Source: CAKSQF01 sp051868045
GTDB lineage: Bacteria > Bacillota > Clostridia > Oscillospirales > CAG-272
DNA: 64,000 bases
Direction of reading: 5' to 3'
Assembly: GCA_051868045.1 (NCBI GenBank)
Contig: JBJDZN010000041.1
Coordinates: 27,850-91,849 of the forward strand
Numbering within the stretch: the stretch's first letter is position 1; each line of letters opens with the position of its first letter. The notes beneath the pieces were generated by a model, which did no database searches, had not been told where the DNA came from, and was given only the letters and a program-made list of their open reading frames with translations. Positions 1 to 8,125 of this stretch are shown here, piece after piece. The position numbers were made by a program, and so were the translations under genes.

Positions 1-5
1 GATTC

Positions 6-1064
6 ATGACATATATGCTCAAAATACCGGTTCACGCATCGAAAAACTATGATATTCTCATCGAAAAGGGGCTGTTTAACCAAGTGGGCGAGTTGATCGC
101 CCCCTTCGTGGGACATTCCCGCCTTGCCATCCTGACCGATGACACGGTGGACGCTCTTTACGGCGAAAAACTGCTTGCCGATCTGATCGGAGCAGGCTAT
201 TCAACCGTGAAATACGTGATCCCCCACGGAGAGGCGTCCAAATGCCCTGAAAAACTCTTTGATTTTCTGAATTTTCTCGCCGAAAACCGTCTGACCCGCT
301 CCGATCTGCTGATCGCCCTCGGCGGCGGCGTGGTGGGCGATCTCTGCGGCTTTGCGGCATCCATTTTCCTGCGCGGCGTCCGCTTTATTCAGATTCCCAC
401 CACCCTGCTTGCCGCCGTGGATTCGTCTGTTGGCGGCAAAACCGCCGTGGACATCCCTGCCGGAAAGAATCTGGTGGGCTCCTTCTGGCAGCCCGAGCTG
501 GTGATCTGCGATCCCGATCTGCTGAAAACCCTGCCCCATGACATCTTCCGGGACGGCTGCGCAGAAGTGATCAAATACGGCGTCATTCTTGACAGAGCCT
601 TCTACGATCGGCTGAGATCGCCCGTCTGGACAGACCCGGACGCTGTCATCGGACGCTGTGTGGAGATCAAGCGGGATGTCGTGGAAAAGGACGAGCGGGA
701 CAGAGGACTCCGGGGACTGCTGAACTACGGTCACACCCTGGGTCACGGAATCGAAAAATATTCAAACTTCACCGTCTCCCACGGCTCTGCCGTTGCCGTC
801 GGCATGGTACTGGCGGCAAAGGCGGCGGTGCATCTGGGCATGACCGACCTTCAAACGGCGGATGACATCGAGACGGTGATCCGCTCCTACGGCTTTGAGA
901 CTACCTGTCCCTACACCGCCGAACAGCTTTACGATGCCGCCCTGTCCGACAAAAAGCGCAGTGGCGACTCCATCACGCTGGTTCTGCCCAAAGAAATCGG
1001 GGCGTGCATCCTGCACAAGATCCCCTGTACCGAACTTCTGCCCATCTTACGGGCAATTCTGTAA
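6..1064 (+). CDS. aroB: 3-dehydroquinate synthase
   Basis: AroB converts DAHP to 3-dehydroquinate, the second step of the shikimate pathway, in the cytoplasm with NAD+ and a divalent metal. The 352-residue product has the usual length. The NAD-binding loop GGGVVGD is at residues 106-112, followed by the conserved PTTLLAAVDSSVGGKT stretch at about 131-145. Likely metal ligands are E187 (GCAEVIKYG), H243 (YGHTLGHG) and H259. The start at 6 lies so close to the window edge that its ribosome binding site cannot be judged; the Met at codon 4 is an alternative. It is the first visible gene of a same-strand aro operon, and the missing first step (DAHP synthase) may lie upstream. Confidence 0.96.
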   Translation: MTYMLKIPVHASKNYDILIEKGLFNQVGELIAPFVGHSRLAILTDDTVDALYGEKLLADLIGAGYSTVKYVIPHGEASKCPEKLFDFLNFLAENRLTRSDLLIALGGGVVGDLCGFAASIFLRGVRFIQIPTTLLAAVDSSVGGKTAVDIPAGKNLVGSFWQPELVICDPDLLKTLPHDIFRDGCAEVIKYGVILDRAFYDRLRSPVWTDPDAVIGRCVEIKRDVVEKDERDRGLRGLLNYGHTLGHGIEKYSNFTVSHGSAVAVGMVLAAKAAVHLGMTDLQTADDIETVIRSYGFETTCPYTAEQLYDAALSDKKRSGDSITLVLPKEIGACILHKIPCTELLPILRAIL

Positions 1065-1108
1065 TCCCAATTCGGGATATTTTCGAAAATTTCCATCAAG
1101 GAGGCAGT

Positions 1109-2377
1109 ATGACCCTGACTCTATCCCCCTCGACGCTGTCGGGTATCATTCCGGCACCCGTGTCCAAATCCGCCGCCCATCGGCTGCTGATCTGCGCCGC
1201 CCTGTCGGACGCCCCCACCGAAATTCACTGCGAGGGAACCAATGCCGACATTGACGCTACGATCTCGTGCCTGACTGCCCTGGGGGCAAAAATCACCCGC
1301 AACGGCAGTCGGCTGAACATCATTCCCATTTCCATAACCGAACCCACCCGCTTCGGAACGCTTGACTGCGGCGAGTCCGGCTCCACCGAGCGTTTTCTCC
1401 TTCCCGTTGCCTGTGCGCTGGGTTCGGATGCCACGCTGATCGGGCATGGCAGACTTCCCGACCGTCCCCTGTCCCCCCTGTACGAGGTCATGGCGGAGCA
1501 TGGGGCAAAGCTGACCGAAAACGGCAAGCTTCCCCTGTTTGTGGGAGGAAAACTGACTCCCGGTGACTATGAGATCGACGGAGGCGTATCCTCCCAGTTC
1601 ATCAGCGGTCTGCTGTTTGCCCTTTCCCTTTTGGGCGATCCGTCCGAAATTCAGGTCACGGGCAAAATCGAATCCGCCCACTATATCGGCATGACCGTGT
1701 CTGCCCTTCGCACCTTCGGAGTCGATGTCCGGGTGGAGGGGAACCGTTATCGCATCCCTGCGGGATCGGGCTATCATTCTCCCGGTTTTTGTACCGTAGA
1801 GGGAGACTGGTCCTCTGCCGCCTTCCTGCTTGCCGCAGGAGCGGTGGGAAAAGCTCCCGTCACCTGCTCGGGACTTGACCCTGACAGCCTTCAGGGAGAC
1901 AAGGAGGTCTTCCCCATCCTCGCCCGATTCGGGGCAGCTTGCCGGCAGGACGGTGACCGATTCACCGTGGCTCCCGGAAATCTGCGGGGCATCGTGGTGG
2001 ACGGCAAGCACATTCCCGACTTGATCCCCATCCTGTCGGTGGTCGCCGCCTATGCAGAGGGGGACACGGTGTTCGAAAACATCGCCCGTCTGCGAATCAA
2101 GGAGAGCGATCGGGTCCGGACGGTTCAGGAGCTGCTCTCTGCCATGGGCATCGCCACCGACGCAACGGAAAACCGCCTGATCGTCCACGGAGGACGACCC
2201 GTCGGCGGGCGGATGGATTCCCACAACGACCATCGGATTGCCATGTCCGCCGCCATTGCCGCCTCTGCGGCAGAGGGGGACTCAACCTTGGCAGGTGCCG
2301 AAGCCGTGAGAAAATCCTATCCCCGCTTTTTCGAAGATTATGCCGCCCTCGGCGGGAAGGTAACTTCGGTTCAGTGA
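1109..2377 (+). CDS. aroA: 3-phosphoshikimate 1-carboxyvinyltransferase (EPSP synthase)
   Basis: AroA transfers the enolpyruvyl group of PEP to shikimate-3-phosphate. The frame is open from 1004, but the start at 1109 is preferred because AAGGAGG lies just upstream (1098-1104) and the resulting 422 residues match the family and begin with the usual short strand before KSAAHR. Visible motifs are KSAAHRLLICAALS near the N-terminus, ESGSTERFLLP (phosphate and PEP binding), RIKESDR and HNDHRIAMS near the C-terminus. It lies 44 bp after aroB and 73 bp before aroC, so it is probably co-transcribed. Confidence 0.96.
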   Translation: MTLTLSPSTLSGIIPAPVSKSAAHRLLICAALSDAPTEIHCEGTNADIDATISCLTALGAKITRNGSRLNIIPISITEPTRFGTLDCGESGSTERFLLPVACALGSDATLIGHGRLPDRPLSPLYEVMAEHGAKLTENGKLPLFVGGKLTPGDYEIDGGVSSQFISGLLFALSLLGDPSEIQVTGKIESAHYIGMTVSALRTFGVDVRVEGNRYRIPAGSGYHSPGFCTVEGDWSSAAFLLAAGAVGKAPVTCSGLDPDSLQGDKEVFPILARFGAACRQDGDRFTVAPGNLRGIVVDGKHIPDLIPILSVVAAYAEGDTVFENIARLRIKESDRVRTVQELLSAMGIATDATENRLIVHGGRPVGGRMDSHNDHRIAMSAAIAASAAEGDSTLAGAEAVRKSYPRFFEDYAALGGKVTSVQ

Positions 2378-2450
2378 CGGATTGTGACCGTCAAAGACGG
2401 TCTTCATAAAATTTTCAGTTTCAAAATAAATTCCGAAAGGGGTTCCCATC

Positions 2451-3524
2451 ATGTCATCCATGTTCGGAAACAAAATTCACATATCGGTCTTCGGTCAGTC
2501 CCACAGCGAGGGGATCGGCGTGGTCATAGACGGACTTCCCGCAGGGGAGCCGGTGGACACCGACCGGCTTGCCGCTTTCCTTGCCCGCCGTGCGCCGGGT
2601 CAGGGGGCATATGCCACCTCCCGCAAGGAGGCGGACATTCCCGAAATTCTCTGCGGACTGCTGGACTCCCGCACCTGCGGTGCCCCTCTTGCCGCTATCA
2701 TCCGCAACACCAATACCCGCTCCCGGGACTATGACAAACTGCGGGACATTCCCCGCCCCTCCCATGCCGACTATGCCGCAAATCTGCGGTATGGCGGCTT
2801 TCAGGATGTCCGGGGCGGCGGTCACTTCTCGGGCAGACTGACCGCTCCCCTCTGCGTGGCAGGCGGTATCTGCAAGCAGATTCTGGAACGAAAGGGGGTC
2901 TATATCGGCGCCCACATTGCCGCCATCGGATCGGTGTCCGACACCCCCTACAACCCCATGACCCTGACTCCTGCCGATCTTGCGGCATCGGACAAACCCT
3001 TTCCCGTCCTTGACCCTGCGGCAGAGGAACAGATGCTTTCTCTGATCGCCGAGTGCAAAAAGGCGGGGGACAGCATCGGCGGCATCGTGGAGTGCGGCGT
3101 GGTCGGCTTCCCTGCCGGCATCGGCGACCCCATGTTTGACGGCATCGAGAACCGTCTTGCCGCCGCCCTCTTCGGCATTCCCGCCGTCAAGGGGCTGGAG
3201 TTCGGCGAAGGCTTTGCCGTAGCAAGAATGCGGGGATCGGAAAACAACGACCCCTACCGTATCGTAGACGGAAAAGTAGTCACTGCCACCAATCACGCCG
3301 GCGGCATTACCGGCGGCATTTCCACCGGAATGCCCATTCTCTTCCGTTCTGCCGTCAAGCCTACCCCCTCCATTGCGGCAGTGCAGGACAGTGTGTCTCT
3401 GTCCGCCATGGAGAACACGAAACTTCAGATCGTCGGGCGGCATGATCCCTGTATCGTTCCCAGAGCCGTCCCCGTCTTTGAGGCAGTCGCGGCGATCGTT
3501 CTGCTGGATATGCTGATGGGATAA
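2451..3524 (+). CDS. aroC: chorismate synthase
   Basis: AroC eliminates phosphate from EPSP to give chorismate, using reduced FMN. The 357-residue length is normal. Signatures seen are GQSHSEGIGVVIDGLPAG at the N-terminus, the RGGGHFSGRLTA region at about residues 120-133, and NHAGGITGGISTG near 280. A GAAAGGGG ribosome binding site precedes the ATG. The gene sits between aroA and pheA in the operon, which therefore runs to the branch-point metabolite and then straight into the phenylalanine branch. Confidence 0.97.
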   Translation: MSSMFGNKIHISVFGQSHSEGIGVVIDGLPAGEPVDTDRLAAFLARRAPGQGAYATSRKEADIPEILCGLLDSRTCGAPLAAIIRNTNTRSRDYDKLRDIPRPSHADYAANLRYGGFQDVRGGGHFSGRLTAPLCVAGGICKQILERKGVYIGAHIAAIGSVSDTPYNPMTLTPADLAASDKPFPVLDPAAEEQMLSLIAECKKAGDSIGGIVECGVVGFPAGIGDPMFDGIENRLAAALFGIPAVKGLEFGEGFAVARMRGSENNDPYRIVDGKVVTATNHAGGITGGISTGMPILFRSAVKPTPSIAAVQDSVSLSAMENTKLQIVGRHDPCIVPRAVPVFEAVAAIVLLDMLMG

Positions 3525-3568
3525 TTCCCCCGAAATCCCGAAATCTCACCCGAAAGGAAGAAAATTTC

Positions 3569-4741
3569 ATGAATGCAAAGCCAAATGAAGCGGGCGCAAA
3601 CGAACTGTCCTCCCTGCGGGAGGAGATCAATCAGATTGACGACGAGATCTGCCGTCTGTTTGTCAAACGGATGGAGACCTCCCTTGACATCGCCAGGTAC
3701 AAGAAGGCAAACGGATTGCCGGTACTGGATCCGGTCAGAGAGCGTCAGGTGCTGAAAAAGGTGTCCGAGCGGGTGGGCGAGGAGTACGAGTCCTATGCAC
3801 GGATTCTCTATCAGTGCATGATGGACCTGTCCCGCACCTATCAGCACGGCTACATGGGAAGTGAAAGCCGGTACGGTGCGACGCTGAACCGTCTGCTGGA
3901 ATCCACCCCCAAACTGTTCCCCAAGCGGGCAACGGTTGCCTGCCAGGGCTGTGAGGGTGCCTACTCCCAGATTGCCGCCGAAAAGCTGTTCTCCGCTCCC
4001 GACATCAAATATCGGAAAACCTTTGAAGATGTCTTTCTGTCGGTTGCCGCCGGCGAGTGTGAGTACGGCATCCTGCCCATCGAGAACTCCACGGCAGGCT
4101 CGGTCAACGCCATCTACGATCTTTTTGCCAAGTACGGTGCCAACATCGTCCGCTCGGTCAGAGTCAAGGTGGAACACAGCTTTCTTGCCCTGCCCGGCGC
4201 AAAAATGGAGGACATCACCGAAATTTACTCCCATCAGCAGGCGATCAGCCAGTGTTCCGAATTTTTAAAACGCTTTCCCAATGCCAAAATCATCCCCTTT
4301 GAAAACACCGCCACGGCGGCACGGATGGTGGCAAGTTCGGGCGATCCCGCAAAGGCGGCTCTGTCCTCCGCTCACTGCGCCTCCCTGTACGGGCTGATTC
4401 CCCTTGCCGCAGGCGTCCAGAACAGCGACGGCAACTATACCCGATTCATCTGCATTTCGTCGGTTCCCCACATCTTCCCCGGTGCCAACCGCACCTCTGT
4501 CATGATGATTCTCCCCCACCGTCCCGGTTCCCTGTTCTCGGTGATGTCCAAAATTCAGGCAGCGGGTGTGAATCTGATCAAGCTGGAGAGCCGTCCCATT
4601 CCGGGCAGTGATTTCGGCTTCATGTTCTACTTTGACATCGAGGAATCGGTCTACTCCGACGCACTCCCCCGCCTTCTGGACGATCTGGAAGCCAGCGTGG
4701 AATATTTCAACTATCTGGGGACCTATCTGGAGCAGATCTGA
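3569..4741 (+). CDS. pheA: bifunctional chorismate mutase / prephenate dehydratase (P-protein)
   Basis: The protein converts chorismate to prephenate and then phenylpyruvate, the committed phenylalanine branch. The 390 residues show three modules in order: an AroQ-type chorismate mutase (about 12-100, LREEINQIDDEICRLF and VLDPVRERQVL), a prephenate dehydratase (about 109-290, with CEGAYSQ, ENSTAGSV and the NYTRF motif) and a C-terminal ACT domain (about 303-385, with HRPGSLFSVM and ESRPIPG, which normally bind Phe for feedback inhibition). A GAAAGGA site precedes the start. Its place inside the aro operon suggests that the operon is tuned to phenylalanine demand; no tyrA is visible. Confidence 0.96.
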   Translation: MNAKPNEAGANELSSLREEINQIDDEICRLFVKRMETSLDIARYKKANGLPVLDPVRERQVLKKVSERVGEEYESYARILYQCMMDLSRTYQHGYMGSESRYGATLNRLLESTPKLFPKRATVACQGCEGAYSQIAAEKLFSAPDIKYRKTFEDVFLSVAAGECEYGILPIENSTAGSVNAIYDLFAKYGANIVRSVRVKVEHSFLALPGAKMEDITEIYSHQQAISQCSEFLKRFPNAKIIPFENTATAARMVASSGDPAKAALSSAHCASLYGLIPLAAGVQNSDGNYTRFICISSVPHIFPGANRTSVMMILPHRPGSLFSVMSKIQAAGVNLIKLESRPIPGSDFGFMFYFDIEESVYSDALPRLLDDLEASVEYFNYLGTYLEQI

Positions 4742-4809
4742 TCCCTAATGCTCCGGTTTTGAGAACCGTTTTGTCAATTTTTACAGCATAAGAAAGGGTT
4801 GAATCTGTC

Positions 4810-6066
4810 ATGCCAAACTGCGGACTTCTCGGGGAACATCTTCCCCACTCCTTTTCCCCGCAAATTCATCGCCGACTGGGCGATTATTCCTACAATCTGA
4901 TCGAACTGCCACCCGAGGCAGTGGATGACTTCTTCCGAAAGCGGGATTTTGATGCCATCAATGTGACCGTTCCCTACAAAAAGGTCGCCTATGCCGCCTG
5001 CGACAGTCTGTCCGACACGGCAAGGGAGATCGGCAGCGTCAATACGGTGGTCAAACGCCCTGACGGCACCCTGTACGGCGACAATACCGACGCCTACGGC
5101 TTCGAGCATTTGCTGAAGTCGGCGGGGATTTTGGTTGCCGGTAAAAACTGCATGGTTTTCGGCACCGGCGGCAGTTCGGTCACCGTCTGCTACGTCCTGA
5201 AAAAGCTGGGTGCGGCGGAGGTCAGGGTGATTGCCCACAAGGACAACAACAAGGATACCCTTCGTCCCTATTTTGCCGACACCCATGTGATCGTCAACAC
5301 CACCCCCGTGGGCATGTACCCCAAAAACGGCGTCTCCCCCGTGGATCTGTCCGATTTCACTGCCCTTTGCGGTGTCGCCGACCTGATTTACAACCCTGCC
5401 CGAACAAAGCTGATTCTGGATGCCGAATCCATGGGCATCCCTGCCGTGTCGGGACTTCGGATGCTGGTTGCCCAGGGCGTCCGCGCCTACGAGGTCTTCT
5501 TTGACACCAAGGCAAGAGAGGGCATCATCGAGGAAATTCTCGGCGAGCTGGAGACAGAAGTGCGGAACATCGTGCTGGTGGGAATGCCGGGCTGCGGCAA
5601 ATCCACCGTGGGACGGATTCTTTCCGAAAAAACCGGTCGGGAGCTGATTGATCTGGACGATCGGCTGGTTCAGCGGGAGGGCAAATCCATCCCCGACATC
5701 TTCGCCGAGGGCGGCGAGAAACTGTTTCGTCGGATCGAAAGCGAAGTCGTGGAAGAGGTCACCAAGTTGACCGGAAAAATCCTTGCCACCGGCGGCGGAG
5801 TGGTCACGATCCCCAAAAACATTCCGAATCTGCGGCAGAACGGACTGATTTTCTTCATCAACCGACCCCTCTGCCAGCTTGCCACCGACGGGCGTCCCCT
5901 GTCCAGGTCAGGAAAGCTCACAGAGATGGCGGAGCGTCGTCTGCCTCTGTACATAGGGTGTGCGGATTATGAGATTCCCTTTGAAAGCTCTGAGCAGGTT
6001 GCAGGTGATATTCTGAAGCTGCTGGAAAGTCGGAAAAAACATCCGAAAAAGGAGAGAAACCTATGA
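4810..6066 (+). CDS. aroE/aroK: fused shikimate dehydrogenase - shikimate kinase
   Basis: One 418-residue chain carries two consecutive shikimate-pathway enzymes. Residues 1 to about 248 are shikimate dehydrogenase: HSFSPQIH substrate loop, NVTVPYKK catalytic-Lys strand, DNTDAYGF, an NADP loop GTGGSS and NTTPVGMYP. Residues about 252-418 are shikimate kinase: Walker A GMPGCGKST at 258-266, DLDDRL, the GGG substrate loop in ATGGGVV and the lid motif DGRPLSR. Both active sites look intact. No stop codon or frameshift lies at the junction, so this is a real fusion. The stop overlaps the aroQ start by 4 bp. AroE-AroK fusions exist in scattered bacteria; separate genes are the norm. Confidence 0.94.
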   Translation: MPNCGLLGEHLPHSFSPQIHRRLGDYSYNLIELPPEAVDDFFRKRDFDAINVTVPYKKVAYAACDSLSDTAREIGSVNTVVKRPDGTLYGDNTDAYGFEHLLKSAGILVAGKNCMVFGTGGSSVTVCYVLKKLGAAEVRVIAHKDNNKDTLRPYFADTHVIVNTTPVGMYPKNGVSPVDLSDFTALCGVADLIYNPARTKLILDAESMGIPAVSGLRMLVAQGVRAYEVFFDTKAREGIIEEILGELETEVRNIVLVGMPGCGKSTVGRILSEKTGRELIDLDDRLVQREGKSIPDIFAEGGEKLFRRIESEVVEEVTKLTGKILATGGGVVTIPKNIPNLRQNGLIFFINRPLCQLATDGRPLSRSGKLTEMAERRLPLYIGCADYEIPFESSEQVAGDILKLLESRKKHPKKERNL

Positions 6067-6485
6067 AAATACTGATCATCAACGGTCCCAATCTCAATTT
6101 TTTGGGAGTTCGGGAGCCTGCCATCTACGGAAATCGGTCCTATGCCGCCCTTCTGGAGTCGCTGAAGAGCTGGGCGGAGGAGCTGGGACTTGAGATCGAG
6201 GTCTTTCAATCCAATCACGAGGGTGCGATTGTGGACAAAATTCAGGACGCATACGGCAAATTTGACGGAATCGTCATCAACCCCGCCGCCTACACCCACA
6301 CCTCGGTCGCCATTCTGGATGCCCTGAAGACGGTTTCCATCCCCACGGTGGAGGTTCATCTGTCGGACATCAACACCAGAGAGGCGTTCCGTCAGTTTTC
6401 CTATGTGTCGCTGGTCGCAAAGAAGACCATCTGCGGCAAGGGATTCGACGGTTACCGTGAAGCCCTGGCATACTTTGCCGGATAA
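6063..6485 (+). CDS. aroQ: type II 3-dehydroquinate dehydratase
   Basis: AroQ dehydrates 3-dehydroquinate to 3-dehydroshikimate. The 140 residues fit the small dodecameric type II family. Motifs are INGPNLNFLGVREPAIYG (with the catalytic Tyr), FQSNHEGAIVDKI, INPAAYTHTSVA and the substrate-binding VEVHLSDINTREAFR. The ATGA overlap with aroEK implies translational coupling; the GGAGAG ribosome binding site lies within the end of aroEK. It is the last gene of the aro operon, followed by a strong hairpin. Confidence 0.96.
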   Translation: MKILIINGPNLNFLGVREPAIYGNRSYAALLESLKSWAEELGLEIEVFQSNHEGAIVDKIQDAYGKFDGIVINPAAYTHTSVAILDALKTVSIPTVEVHLSDINTREAFRQFSYVSLVAKKTICGKGFDGYREALAYFAG

Positions 6486-6492
6486 AGATCAA

Positions 6493-6524
6493 TCAGGGGG
6501 ACTTTTGTCAAAAAGTCCCCCTGA
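6493..6524 (+). terminator. strong hairpin after the aro operon
   Basis: Arms TCAGGGGGACTTTT and AAAAGTCCCCCTGA close a short loop 8 bp after the aroQ stop. There is no long T-run on the + side, so termination efficiency is uncertain. A hairpin of the same design recurs at 54115-54150. Confidence 0.6.
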
Positions 6525-6565
6525 CCCCTAAAAAACCTTATAAAAGGAAAAAGCATCCCACAAAA

Positions 6566-6600
6566 GGGTCTGTAGCAAAGGTGCGCCTTTGCTGCAGCCC
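6566..6600 (-). terminator. terminator-like hairpin for the metal exporter
   Basis: Read on the - strand, GGGCTGCAGCAAAGG and CCTTTGCTACAGACCC form a hairpin followed by TTTTGT. It lies about 70 bp beyond the stop of the - strand permease gene and belongs to the GGGGCTG...CAGCCCC type that recurs in this window. Confidence 0.6.
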
Positions 6601-6622
6601 CTTAAAAACGGACGCTTATTCG

Positions 6623-6658
6623 TCATCCATGCTCCGAACTTGTTCGGAGCATGGATGA
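6623..6658. repeat. 16-bp-arm perfect inverted repeat
   Basis: Arms TCATCCATGCTCCGAA and TTCGGAGCATGGATGA flank the four-base loop CTTG, 11 bp beyond the stop of the permease gene. With no T-run it is more likely an mRNA 3'-end stabilising hairpin or part of a two-hairpin terminator with 6566-6600. Confidence 0.7.
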
Positions 6659-6669
6659 TGATTCGGCTA

Positions 6670-7632
6670 TCACAGGATTCCGATCACGCCATTGATAACG
6701 TATCCCGCCGCAAGTCCCGCCAGAACAACGATTGCCGTCAGGGCAATGTTCTCCCGAAGGTTCTTGTTCTCCTTGTACAGCACCATGAATCCAAGCCCCG
6801 CATTGACGGTCAGTCCCGCCACCACAGAGCCGAGGGTCAGACCGCCCAGCAGATAGAATTCGGTCAGCACTACGCTGGAGGCGCAGTTGGGAATCAGTCC
6901 CACCAGCAGGGCGAGAATCGGCTGGAGCCACAGGCTCTTCCCCAGAAAATTCACCAGCGTGTCCTCTCCGACCCATGCCACCAGCAACGACATTGCCAGA
7001 TTGATGAGGAAAAGATACAGAATGATCTTCAGACAGTGAATCAAGGGGTGCTTCCACTCAAAATGCCCGTCGCCCTCAACGTCGTGATGACAGCATCCGA
7101 TGGGACCGTGATGCTCCTGAGCGTGACCGTCATGATCGTCACAGTCATCGTGATCGGGATGTTCGTCATGACCGTGGGGATCCCGGTGATCTCCGTGACC
7201 GCTTGTCTCGTCAACACCTGCGGCAGGAACACGCTTCTTCCAAAGGAGCAGGACGGGATAGCCCACCGCAAGAGCCAGAACAATCTTGATCCCCACCAGC
7301 AGAGCCAGGTCCACATAGCGATCGGGATGGGACAGCAGAATGGGGATTGCCTCATCCGAGGTGGCGATGTAAACCGCCGCCAGTGCGCCCGCCGACAGCG
7401 TTCCCTTGGCAAACAACTCAGTGGATGCCACCGAAAATCCGCATTGGGGAACCGACCCCAGCAGTGCGCCGAACAGAGGGGACAGCTTTCCCTGAAGAAG
7501 CAGGGTTCTGCCCGCCTTTACATAATTTTTATACTCAACCCACTCGATCAGCAGATAAACAATCAAAAGAATGGGCAAAACTCTGAGTGCGTCCAGAAGC
7601 GCATCCAGAAGACAGTCAAAAAAGACCTGCAT
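6670..7632 (-). CDS. putative heavy-metal exporter, ArsP_2-like membrane permease
   Basis: A 320-residue protein with about eight to ten hydrophobic segments in two halves, each with a similar core: LLGSVPQCGFS at about 58-68 and LIPNCASSVV at about 240-250. That duplicated P-x-C pattern and the length fit the putative 10-TM heavy-metal exporter family (often annotated as arsenic efflux or manganese transporter). The central loop (about residues 140-190) is extremely rich in His, Asp and Cys (GHGDHRDPHGHDEH, CDDHDGH, CCHHD), a likely metal-binding segment. The substrate cannot be told from sequence. It is monocistronic, with its own promoter at 7690-7718. Confidence 0.72.
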   Translation of the reverse strand: MQVFFDCLLDALLDALRVLPILLIVYLLIEWVEYKNYVKAGRTLLLQGKLSPLFGALLGSVPQCGFSVASTELFAKGTLSAGALAAVYIATSDEAIPILLSHPDRYVDLALLVGIKIVLALAVGYPVLLLWKKRVPAAGVDETSGHGDHRDPHGHDEHPDHDDCDDHDGHAQEHHGPIGCCHHDVEGDGHFEWKHPLIHCLKIILYLFLINLAMSLLVAWVGEDTLVNFLGKSLWLQPILALLVGLIPNCASSVVLTEFYLLGGLTLGSVVAGLTVNAGLGFMVLYKENKNLRENIALTAIVVLAGLAAGYVINGVIGIL

Positions 7633-7689
7633 GAATAAACCTTTCCTTTCCGAGTCCGAGAAAAAGCAAGAAAGCCTCGGTATTGGTTC

Positions 7690-7718
7690 ATCATACCACA
7701 GATCAGGGGATTTGTCAA
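7690..7718 (-). promoter_or_regulatory. promoter of the metal exporter gene
   Basis: On the - strand TTGACA (7713-7718) is separated by 17 bp from TATGAT (7690-7695), about 60 bp upstream of the start at 7632. Confidence 0.7.
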
Positions 7719-7954
7719 GTCAAATTTGAGAAAATGATAACATTTCCATGGGAACCGTGAATTCCCGTGGAAATTTGCGTCGAAACCGTCGGCGGAAGTC
7801 CTCCGCTTTCTTCATATTCATGGCAATCCCGTCTTTCCGATAAAATCAATGGGATTTGAAAAAGTTCCTGCCTGCTTTCTGCCCAAAATTCGCCAATCAT
7901 GCCGGGATTTTTCCGATGCTTAGGTGGAAAATCCCATCTTTTTTGCCGAAAAGG

Positions 7955-7983
7955 TTGATTTATTCACAATTATCTGCTATACT
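7955..7983 (+). promoter_or_regulatory. promoter of the LCP gene
   Basis: TTGATT (7955-7960), a 17-bp spacer, TATACT (7978-7983). This predicts a leader of about 135 nt before the start at 8126. Confidence 0.65.
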
Positions 7984-8125
7984 GAGTTTATCTATTGTCA
8001 GAACGCTTATCACTCAAACAACCAAGTATAAAGAAAATCGACGAAATCTGCCGATTTCAAAGGATTTTTCGCCTTCATCCGAAACATCATCCTGTATGTC
8101 CGAATTCACAGAAAGGAAAATGAAA

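Larger units (their letters stand above)
7633..8125. other. divergent intergenic region, 493 bp
   Basis: It holds the exporter promoter on the - strand, the LCP promoter on the + strand (7955-7983), and two hairpins between them: arms of 13 bp at 7742-7754/7762-7774 with one G-U pair, and a smaller GCGGA/TCCGC pair at about 7790-7806. Short open frames here have no ribosome binding site and look non-coding. Confidence 0.6.

Noticed and set aside
7715..7900. Small - strand open frame of about 61 codons between the exporter and LCP genes
   Set aside because: No ribosome binding site, it overlaps the exporter promoter and hairpins, and it has no recognisable sequence feature.
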